From: Myxococcales bacterium
GTDB lineage: Bacteria; Myxococcota_A; Polyangia; Haliangiales; Haliangiaceae
DNA length: 64,000 nt
Assembly (NCBI GenBank): GCA_016707895.1
Contig: JADJGV010000006.1
Coordinates: 310,001 to 374,000 of the forward strand
Direction of reading: 5' to 3'
Under the pieces are notes generated by a model that made no database searches, was not told the origin of the DNA, and was given only the letters and a program-made list of their open reading frames with translations. Positions 29,682-39,400 of the stretch are shown one piece after another; position 1 is the first letter of the stretch; the number at the start of each line of letters is the position of its first letter. Position numbers and translations under genes: made by a program.

Positions 29682-30392
29682 ATGCGCCTCTACTTCGTTG
29701 CGTCCCTGCTGCTCGCCGCCGCGGCCTGCGACAACGCGCCATCCTCCGACTACCCGACCTCGGAGACCGGCATCTTCGTCGACGTGGTGGTCGACAGCGC
29801 CGGGCGGGCTGACGCCACCATCGGACTGACCGCCGACAACCCGGCGCTGCTCGAGGTCACGTACCTGCGGCTCGAGGGCGGGGATCAGCTGTCGCTGACC
29901 GTGGGCGGTGAGGCGGTGGCGCTCAGCGAGCGCAACCTGCTCGGTGCGTATCAGTACGTCGGGACCTCGACCCGGGTGGCGGGCGGCGCGCCGGTGGTGG
30001 TCGCCTACGATCGCGCCGCCGGCGTCGACGCGCCGGGGACCCACGGGACCGTGCCGGCCGCGTTCTCGCTCGGCGCCACGGTGTCGCGGTTCAGCCGCGC
30101 CGACGGGCTGCAGCTCACTTTCGGCGGGGTCGGCGGCGCCGACGAGCTGGTGGTGACGGTGCGCAGCGTCGAGGGCTGCTTCGAGGCGTTCACTGAGCGC
30201 GGCCCCGCGACCGCGACCACGCTGGCCATCCCGCCCACGCGCTTCGTGCTGACGCCCGGCGGCCCTGCGACCTGCACGGTCGACGTCACTGCGCGCGCGG
30301 TGGCCCACGGCGCGCCCGACCCGGCGTTCGGCCGCGGCGGCCTGGTCACGCTCAGCCAGGTGCGCACGCTCGCGCTGACGTTCGACCGCTGA
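29682..30392 (+). CDS. Lipoprotein, hypothetical
   Basis: 236 residues. The signal peptide ends in AAAAC (Cys16), a lipobox. The rest is beta-rich with GVGGADELVV and two Cys near 165 and 197, perhaps a disulphide. No domain recognised. It faces a convergent lipoprotein gene across a shared hairpin. Cys-anchored beta-rich proteins of this sort are common on myxobacterial outer membranes. Confidence 0.7.
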   Translation: MRLYFVASLLLAAAACDNAPSSDYPTSETGIFVDVVVDSAGRADATIGLTADNPALLEVTYLRLEGGDQLSLTVGGEAVALSERNLLGAYQYVGTSTRVAGGAPVVVAYDRAAGVDAPGTHGTVPAAFSLGATVSRFSRADGLQLTFGGVGGADELVVTVRSVEGCFEAFTERGPATATTLAIPPTRFVLTPGGPATCTVDVTARAVAHGAPDPAFGRGGLVTLSQVRTLALTFDR

Positions 30393-30396
30393 TCGC

Positions 30397-30421
30397 GCGG
30401 GCGCCGATCACCGGCGCTCGC
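30397..30421. terminator. Bidirectional hairpin between convergent lipoprotein genes
   Basis: A 10-bp stem (one G-T pair) with loop ATCAC starts 4 bases after the stop at 30392. The stop codon of the opposite gene (complement of 30408-30410) sits within the loop. A bidirectional terminator or 3'-end stabiliser is likely. Confidence 0.55.
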
Positions 30422-30947
30422 AGTCCTCGGCGTCGAACCGGCCGACCATCCGCAGCGCGTGCAGGCCGCCCTGCCCGTCGTCGAGGCGCAACGTGAGGTC
30501 GACGCAGCGGCTCAAGCGGCCGGGGCGCGGCGCCGGGCCGGACGTCAGGCGCGCGCGCAGGCACGGCGCGGCCGCGTCGCAGGGGCGCTGGCCGTCGATC
30601 GCGGTCTTCAGGCCGGCCGCGCCGACCTGCGGCAGGTCGTACGAGGCGATGACGAGCCCGGGCTGCGCCTCGAGGCGGATGACCGCCGCGCCGACGCCAC
30701 CGCGCGCGGCCTCGGCGCAGCTCGGCGGTCGCGGCCGCGCCTGGCCATCGCCCAGCACCTCGCCGGCGAACCACGCGACGCCGGTCGCCTCGCCCTTGCG
30801 GTAGCCGAAGACGTGGTCGAACGCCAGCGGCGCGTCGTCGAGCGTCGCCACCAGCGGCGCGCGGCACGGCGCGGGCACCGCGGCGTCGCCGCCGCACGCG
30901 CCACCGCACGCGCCGAGCACCACGACCGCCGCGAGGACGCGCGCCAT
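30408..30947 (-). CDS. Lipoprotein, hypothetical
   Basis: 179 residues. A short signal ends in LGACGG (Cys14). The mature part contains an FDHVFGYRKGEATGVAW motif and at least four Cys that could form disulphides, plus a C-terminal strand pair (LTLRLDDGQGGLHALRM). Family unknown. The ATG at 30947 is preceded at -12 to -7 by TACGCT, so the gene probably has its own leaderless promoter and is not simply read through from the glycosyltransferase gene 17 bases upstream. Confidence 0.68.
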   Translation of the reverse strand: MARVLAAVVVLGACGGACGGDAAVPAPCRAPLVATLDDAPLAFDHVFGYRKGEATGVAWFAGEVLGDGQARPRPPSCAEAARGGVGAAVIRLEAQPGLVIASYDLPQVGAAGLKTAIDGQRPCDAAAPCLRARLTSGPAPRPGRLSRCVDLTLRLDDGQGGLHALRMVGRFDAEDCERR

Positions 30948-30953
30948 GGCGCG

Positions 30954-30959
30954 AGCGTA
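30954..30959 (-). promoter_or_regulatory. -10 box TACGCT (leaderless spacing)
   Basis: Exactly -12 to -7 of the ATG at 30947. Confidence 0.4.
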
Positions 30960-30964
30960 GCCGA

Positions 30965-32668
30965 CTACCGCGGCGCCGGGCGGCGATAGACGCTGACGAT
31001 CGGGACGCCGTCGAAGCGCAGCACGAACACCGGCTGCACCGTGCCGTAGCTCTGCCAGATCATGAAGTCGTGGCGGCGGAAGTGGCGCTCGTGGATGACG
31101 ATCGCCAGCTGCGAGCGCGCGACACCGGCGTCCTCGTGGCCGGCGTCGGGCAGGCCCGGCGCCAGCAGGCGATCGCGGGCGTAGGCGCCCCACGCCGGGG
31201 TCGCGTCGTGGGTGTAGACCGGGCGCGGCGGCGCGCCGGCCAGCGGCGCTTGCGTGCGCAGGAACGGCAGCGCGCCGCGGGCGGCGTAGCCCCAGAACTG
31301 GCGGTTCATGCCGAGGTCGGCGCCGCCCGGCGCGCCGCCGGCGAGGCCGTTGTACGACGACAGCGCGTAGGGGTGCGCGTGGGCGGTCTCGGCGGCCGCG
31401 CCGGCGATCAGCGCGCCGCCGACGGCCACGGTCGCGAGCGTCGGCGCCAGCCGGTGGCGCGCGCCGGCCCACAGCTCGCCGAGCGCGGCGGCGGCCGCGC
31501 GGGCCGCCCAGACCGCGCCCAGGCCGGCGGCGATGCACACCGTCGGGATCGCCGCCTCCCAGTGCTTCTCGGCGCCGAAGATCGGCGTCGAGCCGAGCAA
31601 GAACGGCCCCATCGACGCGGCCAGGGACAGCCCCAGCAGCAGCGCCGCGCCGTCGGCGAGCTCGCCCCGGCTCCGCCACCACCCGCGCGCGCGCGCCAGC
31701 ACGCCGATCGCGGCGGCGGCCAGCGTGCCGGCCGGCACGGTGAGCAACGTCGTGACGATCGCGACGTGCCACGGGAACGGCGGGTGGTTCCAGTTGTCGC
31801 CGAGGTACTCGAAGTTGTAGTGCACGTGGTGCAGGTGGAACTGCAGCCACGCGCGGACGTGCGGCACGGTGTCGAACCACAGCCACGGCCACACCGCGAT
31901 CAAGGTCAGCGGGCCCAGCGCGATCAGCGCCCCCGGCACGTACCACCGGCGCACCAGCCCCCAGCCCAGCGCGCGCAGCCCGCGCGCCGCTCCGGGCGCG
32001 GTCGTCGCGTAGGCCTGGCGCGCCACCACCCACGCGAAGTGCGGCGCGATCGCGAACGGCAAGAGCAGCGCGTTGTGCTTGGTGGCCAGCGCCAGGCCCC
32101 ACACCACCCCGGCGACGATCGCCCATGACCAGCGGGCGAGGCTGCGCCAGTAGCAGTACAGCGTCGCCACCCACAGGGTCGCGATCGGCCCGTCGAAGCA
32201 CGCCAGCCCGGCGTGGAACAGCGCGCGCGGCAGGCACAGCGTGAGCAGCGCGGCGATCACCGCCTCGGCCACGCCCCACGCCGCGGCCACCCACGCGAAC
32301 ACGATCAGGATCAGGATCGCGTGCATCAGCGCGCTCGGCGCGCGGTACGCGGTCACGCGCGAGACGCCGAGGCCGTCGTGCAAGAGCTTGTGCGACAGCC
32401 CGAACAGCGTCTTCATGAACGGCGGGTGCTCGCGGTTGTGATCGGTCGGGCCCGGGCCGCCCCAGGCCGCGGTGATGCCCTTCTCGCTGGTGGCGCCGCG
32501 CTTGCCGTGGGCGACGTCGAGCCACCACCGCGCGTAGCCGTCGCCGGCGCCCATGTAGACGGTCTCGTCGCGGGCGATGCCGACGTCCTCTTGCGCCGCC
32601 AGCGCGGTGGCCAGCGTCACGACGAACAGCACCAGCCCGATCGCGCGCACGCGCCAGCGGCCGATCAC
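30965..32668 (-). CDS. GT39-like polytopic glycosyltransferase
   Basis: 567 residues. N-terminal helix, then ARDETVYMGAGDGYARWW near 32-49, an acidic GT39/PMT-type loop. EHPPFMK follows, a motif shared by protein O-mannosyltransferase-like and ArnT-like enzymes. About ten helices in all and a short soluble C-terminus. GTG 32668 overlaps the TGA of the upstream gene as GTGA. Likely uses an undecaprenyl-phosphate sugar on the periplasmic side; acceptor unknown. Confidence 0.84.
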   Translation of the reverse strand: MIGRWRVRAIGLVLFVVTLATALAAQEDVGIARDETVYMGAGDGYARWWLDVAHGKRGATSEKGITAAWGGPGPTDHNREHPPFMKTLFGLSHKLLHDGLGVSRVTAYRAPSALMHAILILIVFAWVAAAWGVAEAVIAALLTLCLPRALFHAGLACFDGPIATLWVATLYCYWRSLARWSWAIVAGVVWGLALATKHNALLLPFAIAPHFAWVVARQAYATTAPGAARGLRALGWGLVRRWYVPGALIALGPLTLIAVWPWLWFDTVPHVRAWLQFHLHHVHYNFEYLGDNWNHPPFPWHVAIVTTLLTVPAGTLAAAAIGVLARARGWWRSRGELADGAALLLGLSLAASMGPFLLGSTPIFGAEKHWEAAIPTVCIAAGLGAVWAARAAAAALGELWAGARHRLAPTLATVAVGGALIAGAAAETAHAHPYALSSYNGLAGGAPGGADLGMNRQFWGYAARGALPFLRTQAPLAGAPPRPVYTHDATPAWGAYARDRLLAPGLPDAGHEDAGVARSQLAIVIHERHFRRHDFMIWQSYGTVQPVFVLRFDGVPIVSVYRRPAPR

Positions 32669-33477
32669 GACCGCGCCTCGGCTGCGAAGCAGATCAGCCG
32701 GCCGGTGGCCTTGAGCCCGACCGCGCGCGCGGTGAACGTCACGGTGCCGCGGCCGGGCCGGGTGACGATGGTCCGCCGCACCCAGCCGTCGTCGACGCCG
32801 AACCGCCAGCGCGCGACCTCGAAGCCGTCGATCGCCACCGCCAGCTCGCCCGGCGCGCGCACGTCGCGGCGGGTGAACACGTCGGCCAGGCCGGCGCCGA
32901 CCGCCAGCTCGGCGCCGAGCGCGACGTCGGCGAAGGTCAGCGTCACCTCGCCGTCGGGCGCCGGCGTCACCTGCGCGCAGCGGTGGGGCGCGAAGCCGAT
33001 CTCGGCCAGCACGTAGGTCGGGCCGCCGGCGCGCGCGCCGCCGACCGCGGCGGTGGCGATCTGCGGCGCGAAGTCGGTGACCACGGTGCGCGCGGCCTGC
33101 GGGTAGCGCCGCGCGGTGACGCCGCCGATCGCGAACGATCGATCGGCGCGCAGGCCGCGGGTCTCGGGCGCGCGGGCGCCGCGGATCGACAGCTCCCAGA
33201 TCGCCGGGTAGCGCGCGGCGTCGAGCCGCCCGGCGGCGTCGACCGCGACCAGGTCGCCGACGTGCAAGTACGCGGTCGGCTCGTTCCACGCCGGCGCGAC
33301 GACGATCAGCTCGCCGGGCCGCAGCTCGGCGCGCAGCCGCTGGCTCACCGCAGCCCACGCCCGGTCGCCGGGCACGCCGGCGCCGGCGCCGACGGCGCGG
33401 CAGGTGCCCCACGCGGCGATCGCGACCAGGGCGAGCGCGGGCGCGAGGCGAGCGAGGCGCGACGTGAGCGACGGCAC
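32665..33477 (-). CDS. Membrane-anchored beta-rich protein coupled to a GT39-like enzyme
   Basis: 270 residues from GTG 33477 (274 from ATG 33489). One N-terminal helix, then a region with GDLVAVDAAGRLD and a C-terminal beta-sandwich (DVFTRRDVR, then VAIDGFEVARWRF) resembling a glycan-binding module. A TAGGAT box covers 33488-33493 and overlaps the upstream ATG, so a transcript from that box would miss the ATG and use the GTG. It is co-translated with the GT39-like gene and may bind its donor or acceptor. No family name is certain. Confidence 0.65.
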   Translation of the reverse strand: MPSLTSRLARLAPALALVAIAAWGTCRAVGAGAGVPGDRAWAAVSQRLRAELRPGELIVVAPAWNEPTAYLHVGDLVAVDAAGRLDAARYPAIWELSIRGARAPETRGLRADRSFAIGGVTARRYPQAARTVVTDFAPQIATAAVGGARAGGPTYVLAEIGFAPHRCAQVTPAPDGEVTLTFADVALGAELAVGAGLADVFTRRDVRAPGELAVAIDGFEVARWRFGVDDGWVRRTIVTRPGRGTVTFTARAVGLKATGRLICFAAEARS

Positions 33478-33487
33478 GGGGCGGCGC

Positions 33488-33493
33488 ATCCTA
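33488..33493 (-). promoter_or_regulatory. -10 box TAGGAT overlapping the alternative ATG
   Basis: Points to initiation near 33481 and hence translation from GTG 33477. Confidence 0.35.
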
Positions 33494-33521
33494 CACCGAC
33501 GCGAGCGCGGGCGGCGTCGTG

Positions 33522-33527
33522 TACAGT
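33522..33527 (+). promoter_or_regulatory. -10 box TACAGT for the divergent glycosyltransferase gene
   Basis: Lies at -15 to -10 of GTG 33537. Confidence 0.35.
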
Positions 33528-33536
33528 GCGCCGGCC

Positions 33537-34919
33537 GTGCCCTGGCTGCGTCGTCACGCCATCCCGCTCGTCCTGTTCCTGGTCGGCCTGTGCGGCTATG
33601 GCGCCCTCGCCGGCTCGCGGCTGTGGCACCAGTCCACCGATCCGCACTTCGTCTACCAGGCCGACGCCTGGCTGCGCGGCAAGGCGCCGATCTCGCCGCC
33701 GCCGGCGCGCGGCGACGACTGGGCCAAGGTCGAGACCGTCGTGCTGCGCGACGGCCGCGAGGTGCGCGGTCGCCGGCTGCACGTCCGGCCGGTGTTCCGC
33801 ACCACCAAGGGCGCCGAGATCCCGCTGGCCGATGTGGCGAGCAGCAAGGGCCAGACGTTCTACGTGTCGTTCCCGCCGCTGCCCAGCGTGCTGATGTTGC
33901 CGGGCGCGGCGCTCGGCGGGCGGGCGGGCAACGACGTCGCGCCGACGGTGCTGTGCGCGGCGCTGATCTTGCCGCTGGCGTTCCTGACGCTGCGCCGGCT
34001 GGCCGCCGCCGGCCAGTCGACCCGCACGCCCACCGACGACGTGTGGCTGACGCTCGCGCTCGGCTTCGGCACCGTGCTGTGCTTCGCGTCGGTGCAAGGC
34101 CGGGTGTGGTTCACCGCCCACGTGCTGGGCGTGCTGCTGGCCATGGCCTACGCGTGGGCGTCGATCGCGGCGCGGCGGCCGATCCTGGCCGGCGTGTTTC
34201 TCGGCCTGGCGGCGATCACCCGCACGCCGATGGCGTTCATGCTGCCGCTGTTCGTGCTCGAGGCCGCGCGCGGCGCCGGCGGCTGGGCCGCGCTGCGCGG
34301 CGATCGGGCGGCGTTCGTGCGCGCGGTGCGCGGGCCGCTCGTGCGCTTCGCGATCCCGGTGGCGGCGATCGCGATCGCCGCCGCCGCCTACAATCTGGTC
34401 CGCTTCGACGCGCCCACCGAGTTCGGCCACACCTACCTCGACGTGCGCCAGCAGGCGCAGATGGAGCAGTACGGCCTGTTCAGCTACCAGTACCTGGCGC
34501 GCAACCTGGCCGTCGCGTTCACGCTGCTCCCCGAGTTCCCGGCCAAGGGGCCGTTCGTCCAGGTCTCGGGCCACGGCCTCGCGCTGTGGGTGACCACGCC
34601 GATCTTCCTGTTGCTCTTGTGGCCGCGCGCCAAGCCACCGATCCACCGCGCGCTGTGGCTCACCGTCGCCGCCGTGGCGATCCCGACGTTCTTCTACCAG
34701 AACAGCGGCTGGGTCCAGTTCGGCTACCGCTTCAGCCTCGACTACACCGTGTTCCTGGTGCTCCTGCTCGCCGTCGGCGGCCGCCCGCTCACGCACGTCA
34801 CCCGCGCCCTGATCGTGCTCGGCATCGTCATCAACCTGTTCGGCGCCTGGAGCTTCGCCCGCCACCCCGAGTACTACCGGGTCGGCGGCAACGCCTACGG
34901 CACCGTCGTCGCGCATTGA
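33537..34919 (+). CDS. GT-C-like polytopic membrane protein
   Basis: 460 residues from GTG 33537 (an in-frame GTG at 33519 would add six residues but overlaps the TACAGT box). About nine helices. The first loop carries HQSTDPHFVYQADAWLRG, an acidic/aromatic motif like that of GT-C members. A hydrophilic insert (about 55-105) with DGREVRGRRLHV lies before the second helix. No long C-terminal domain. It is the last of the seven GT-C-like genes in the island and stands alone after a strong hairpin. Substrate unknown. Confidence 0.75.
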   Translation: MPWLRRHAIPLVLFLVGLCGYGALAGSRLWHQSTDPHFVYQADAWLRGKAPISPPPARGDDWAKVETVVLRDGREVRGRRLHVRPVFRTTKGAEIPLADVASSKGQTFYVSFPPLPSVLMLPGAALGGRAGNDVAPTVLCAALILPLAFLTLRRLAAAGQSTRTPTDDVWLTLALGFGTVLCFASVQGRVWFTAHVLGVLLAMAYAWASIAARRPILAGVFLGLAAITRTPMAFMLPLFVLEAARGAGGWAALRGDRAAFVRAVRGPLVRFAIPVAAIAIAAAAYNLVRFDAPTEFGHTYLDVRQQAQMEQYGLFSYQYLARNLAVAFTLLPEFPAKGPFVQVSGHGLALWVTTPIFLLLLWPRAKPPIHRALWLTVAAVAIPTFFYQNSGWVQFGYRFSLDYTVFLVLLLAVGGRPLTHVTRALIVLGIVINLFGAWSFARHPEYYRVGGNAYGTVVAH

Positions 34920-34925
34920 GTTGCA

Positions 34926-34945
34926 GGGGCTCGTCGCCGAGCCCC
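34926..34945 (+). terminator. 8-bp stem hairpin just after the glycosyltransferase stop codon
   Basis: GGGGCTCG and CGAGCCCC arms with loop TCGC begin 6 bases after the stop. A short C-rich run follows rather than T's. A second weaker inverted repeat (CTCGGC / GCCGAG) lies just downstream. Confidence 0.5.
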
Positions 34946-35014
34946 CCTCGGCAGGGCCAGGTCCCCGCCGAGCCTCCCCCCAGGACGCGAGACGCCCGAC
35001 GCCAACCGCGGTGC

Positions 35015-35095
35015 CGGATCCGGATCCAGAGTCGGTGCCGGAGTCGGTGCCGGAGTCAGAGCCGGTGTCGGTGTCGGAGTCGGTGCCGGAGCACG
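35015..35095. repeat. GGAGTC/GGTGCC hexanucleotide microsatellite in a convergent spacer
   Basis: About 13 imperfect hexamers fill most of the space between the convergent stops at 34919 and 35101. Same sequence class as 2874-2912. Confidence 0.75.
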
Positions 35096-35100
35096 GAGGC

Positions 35101-36237
35101 TCAGCGGTACGAGCCCGCGCCGCCGACGAGCGCGCGCGCCAGCGGCGCGCTCGGCCAGGCCGTCGTCGCCAGGTGAGCGAGCGGATACGCGGCGCGCCGC
35201 GCGTCGCGCAACGCCGCCGTCGCCCCCGCCAGGTCGCCCAGCGCCGCGAGCAGATCGGCCACCACGACCGACCGCATCCCGAACCCGTCGTCGCGCAGCT
35301 CGGGCAGCGCGCCGCCGGCCGTCGCCAGATCGCCCCCGGCGATCGCCGCCCGCATGCGGATCAAGACGTGGTCGCTCTGGGCCAGCGCGGTGTCGGGATC
35401 CTCGAGTTCGAGCAGCGCCCACGCGTGGCGCAGCCCGTCGACCGCGACCCCGGCGTCGAGCGCGGTGCCGGCGAGCTCGTCGAGGTCTTCCCAGCGTCCC
35501 AGGTCGAACAGCCGCTCGATGGCTGCCGCCACCGTGACCCGCCCCTGCGCCACCAGCGCGTCGAGCGTCGCCGTCGAAAGCGGCGCCTCGTCGTCGACCC
35601 GCGCCGCGCACCAGCGATCGTAGCGGGCGACCAGCGCGATCGCGACCGCCGCCAGGTGGGCCGGCGAGGGCGCGAACGCCGCTTCGACGTCGGTCGGCTT
35701 CGCGGCGTCGTTGGCGCCGACGCCCTCGTTGAAGTCCCCGATCACGGCGAACACCGTCTGCCGATCTCGCAGCCAGGTCGCGGTGACACGCGTCCCGCTG
35801 TAGCCCTCCAATCCAAGGTTCCGGGTGAACGCGATCGTGCGCCGGTCAGCGTCCGCGAAGCGCAGCGCGCGCGTCGTCGTCCTGCCGGTAAGCCGCGATC
35901 GCGACACCAGCCACGCGCCGTCCTCGCCGATGTAGCTGCACATCCGCAGCGGGCTCTCGACGAGCCACCCGATCGCCGCCGCGGCCAGCACCATCACGGG
36001 CCCCCAGGCCGGGGGCAACGACACGCCGGTCTGGGCGGCCACGCCGGCGGCGATCACCGCGGCCACCACCGCCGCCCCGACGCGCGCCCGCGTCGTCGTC
36101 CGCACCGCGCGCGCCGACAGCGTCGTCGACGCGCTGACGATCGCACCGATCGACGCCGGCGGCGGTGGCCCGAAGAACTCGTCGCCCTCGCGGCGGGGCG
36201 CGCCGTCGTGGTCCGGGACGTGGGCGTAGGCGTTCAT
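35101..36237 (-). CDS. Two-helix membrane protein with helical-repeat tail, hypothetical
   Basis: 378 residues. A short cytoplasmic N-terminus, two adjacent helices (about 50-90), a PH-like beta segment (MCSYIGEDGAWLVSRSRLTG, about 98-130) and an alpha-helical, TPR-like C-terminal half (about 190-370). Family not recognised. The ATG at 36237 is chosen because the coding pattern begins there; the frame continues open upstream through the hairpin region. It is divergent from the M48-like metalloprotease, whose C-terminus is also helical-repeat-rich, so the two may be partners. Confidence 0.65.
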   Translation of the reverse strand: MNAYAHVPDHDGAPRREGDEFFGPPPPASIGAIVSASTTLSARAVRTTTRARVGAAVVAAVIAAGVAAQTGVSLPPAWGPVMVLAAAAIGWLVESPLRMCSYIGEDGAWLVSRSRLTGRTTTRALRFADADRRTIAFTRNLGLEGYSGTRVTATWLRDRQTVFAVIGDFNEGVGANDAAKPTDVEAAFAPSPAHLAAVAIALVARYDRWCAARVDDEAPLSTATLDALVAQGRVTVAAAIERLFDLGRWEDLDELAGTALDAGVAVDGLRHAWALLELEDPDTALAQSDHVLIRMRAAIAGGDLATAGGALPELRDDGFGMRSVVVADLLAALGDLAGATAALRDARRAAYPLAHLATTAWPSAPLARALVGGAGSYR

Positions 36238-36246
36238 GACCGCGGC

Positions 36247-36322
36247 TATCGACCGGCCGCCGCGCTGGTTGCGTGCAGGTGGAGCGAGATCCGCGCGCAA
36301 CCGCAGCGCACACCGGTCGATA
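36247..36322. promoter_or_regulatory. 76-bp imperfect inverted repeat in a divergent promoter region
   Basis: Outer arms TATCGACCGG (36247-36256) and CCGGTCGATA (36313-36322); inner arms GGTTGCGTGC (36267-36276) and GCGCGCAACC (36293-36302) with one mismatch; GCGCT/AGCGC pairs between them; about 16-base loop. It starts 10 bases upstream of the ATG at 36237, in the 5' leader or operator of that gene, and about 125 bases from the metalloprotease start. Confidence 0.6.
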
Positions 36323-36445
36323 CCCCGGCCATGACTCGATCCAATCACGAGCGATCGCGCCGCACGGTCCGCACCAGCTTTGCCGGAATCGCCTCTCCAC
36401 CCGGCCTTGACCGCAACGCGACGATCCGCTGATTCTGTGGCACGC

Positions 36446-39400
36446 ATGGAGGACGTCGTCGTCATCGAGTATCCCGACAGCCCGGCTGACGTGCCGGCGG
36501 ATCTCCGCCGCCCGTCGACGCGATACCGGCGCAGGGCGCTGGCGGCGGGCGCGGCGCTGGCGGGGTTCCTGGTGGCCTACCTCGGCCTCATGTGCTGGTT
36601 CGGTTGGACCGGCGTGCAGCTGGTGTGGTCCGCGATCGTCGTGAAGGAGCACGAGTGGGGCTGGGCCGCCGGCGGCGCCGCGCTGATCATCGCCGGCGCG
36701 CTGGCCAGCTCGTTCGTGCGCCGGCGACCACGCCCGTCGCTCGAGGGGCCGATCGAGGTCACCGCGGCCGATCAGCCGACCTTGCTCGCGTTCGTCCGTC
36801 GGGTCGCGGCCGAGGTCGGCGCGCCGCCACCGGACCGCGTGCTGATCTCCGCGGCGGTAGCCGCGTACGTGGTCCACGAGCCCGGGCGCTGGTGGCGCCT
36901 CGAGCGCTCGAGGCGCACGCTCATGCTCGGGCTCGGGCTGGTCGCGGGCCTCGACCTGCGCGAGTTCAAGGCGCTGCTGGCGCACGAACTCGGGCACCTC
37001 GGCCACCACACCACCTCGCTCGGGCGCTGGTCGACCCGCGGCGGCCGGCTCGCCGACCTGCTGATCGATCCACGGCCGTGGTTCCGCGGCGGGGTCTCGC
37101 TCGACCTCCCGTACATCCCGGTCGGCGGCGTCGGCCTCGTGGTGATCGTGGGCGGCGCGATCATCTACGGCCTGGCGTGGGCGATCCGCGCCGTGACGAT
37201 GACGCTGTTCGGCTGGACGCTGCGCCTCCAGCGCGCGTTCGAGCGCGAGTGCGAGCTCGAGGCCGATCTCGCCGCGGTGGCGGTGGCCGGCAGCGACGCG
37301 GTCGCGACGATGCTGTTCCGCAGCGCGCCGCTGCGCGAGCAGAACGCCATGGCGATCGGGTTCGCCGAGCAAGAGGCCGCCCGCGGCCGCGCGGTCGTCG
37401 ATCTGTTCGCGGTGCAGGCGCGCATCGGCGAGCGGCTGCCCGCGATCCGCGGCTGCGCCCACGGCGGCCAGCCGCCCACGCCCAGCGGCGACCCCGCCCA
37501 GCACCGGCTGTTCACGCTCGCGCTGGCCGCGCTGCCCGACACGTGGACGACGCACCCGTCCGACCTCGAGCGCGAGCGGTCCGCGAAGGCGCGCTACGTC
37601 GCGGCGCCCGCCGAGTCCCGCCCGGCGTGGGCCGCGTTCGACGATCCGGCCCGGTTGCGCGCGCAGGTCACGGCGCGGGCGCTGCTGCGGCGGCCGGGAA
37701 TGCCGGCGCTCGCGCCGACGCCGCTGGCCGAGTCGCTGGCGCACCTCGACGCCACGCTCGGCCGGCCCGGCCTCGACCCGCGCTTTCGCGGCCTCTACGT
37801 CGAGCCCGGCCTGACCCGCACGCCGCCGCGCGCCACCGGCACGCCGCTGGCCACGCCGCTGGCCGAGGTCGCGGAGCTCTACCCGCCCGAGCTGGCCGAC
37901 GCACTCGCCGCCCGCGCGCGGTTGCGCGCCGACCGCGCGGCCATCGACGGCCTGGCGACCGGCGCGCTGACCACCGGCGGCCCGACGGTGCGCTACCGCG
38001 ATCGCGCCTACGGCCGCGCCGAGCTCCCGGCGCTGCGCGCGACGATCGAGGCCGAGCTGGTCGACGTGAGCCAGCGCATCGCCGATCGCGAGGCGCGCGC
38101 CCGCGCGGTGCACCGCCAGATCGCCGCCCAGGTGTCGCCAGCGTGGGCCGACTACCTGCGCTCGCTGTGGGCGCTGTGGCACTGGGCCGAGCACACCCAC
38201 GCCGAGCTCGACGACGCGGTCGAGGAGGTCACCGACGCGTTCGCGCCGGCCGTCGCGCGCGGCTCGTTCAAGGCGCCCGAGCACCAGGCGATCGTCGCGA
38301 CCGGCTTCCGGCTGGCCCACCGCATGGCCGCGATCCAGGGCTCGCTCGGCCAGCTGCACCTGCCGCCGGGCGTGCGCGCGCGGCTCGACACCAACCCGTG
38401 GTTCGGCGCGTTCGGTCACCCGGTGCCGCAGCCGCCGCCGATGGGCGATCCGACCCCGTGGCTGCACCTGGCGCTCCACGTGACGGCCACCGCCACCGAC
38501 GCGCTCGAGGACCTCGCTGCGGCCGCGCGCGACGAGCTGCTCGCGACCGAGGATCGTGTCGTCGCGATGGCGACCGCGCCACCGGCCGAGCCGGTGGCCG
38601 CGCCGATCATCGCGCAGGTCCCCGTCCACTATGCGCTGCACGTTCGCGAGGTCGCGCGGCCCGCCGTGCCAACACCGTCGCTGCGCGAGCGCTGGCGGCT
38701 CCCGGCCCGCGCCGTCGCCCGCACCGCGGCGGCCACCGCGCTGGTCGGCGGCATCGCGGTCGCGTCCCACTACCTGCGCCGGGTCGACGTCGTCGCGTAC
38801 AACGGCACCGGCGGCCCGATCACGGTGACGATCGACGGCGAGCGTCGGCGCGTCGCCGCCGGCGACTACGCGCGCTTCAAGGTCGGCGCCGGCCGGATCG
38901 CCGTCGCCGCCACGACCGCCGACGGCGCACCGATCGAGGCGTTCCACGAGCGCATCGACGAGCGCCACCGCTACGTCTACGACGTCGCCGCGGCGGCACC
39001 GCTGTTCGTGTCGACGGTCGTCTACGCCGCCCGCGTGGCGTACGCCCCCGCCGCCGACCGCGACGGCGGCCCACCGCCGCGGGTGTTGCCGCTGCGCCGC
39101 TGGCAGGCGGTCGACGCCGACTGGTTGTTCACGACGCCGCCGCAGACCAAGGAGGTCAGCCGCCACGACGACGAGGCGTCGTTCACCCGGGTGCGCGGGC
39201 TCGATCGCGACGATCCGGCCACGGTCGCGCGCGCGCTCGACGAACTCGGCGCCTTCGAGGCGTTCGACGCGGTGCTCGAAGCCCAGCTGCGCTGGCGCCC
39301 CACCGACGCGCGCTTCACCGCCGCCTGGTGGGCCGCGGGCGCCGAGCTCGGCGGCTTCGCCGGCCTGCTCGAGCGCCGGCTGGCGCGCGCCCCCGACGAT

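Noticed and set aside
35015..35095. CRISPR or coding Ser/Arg-repeat protein
   Set aside because: Short hexamer microsatellite between two convergent stops, with no start signal or unique spacers.
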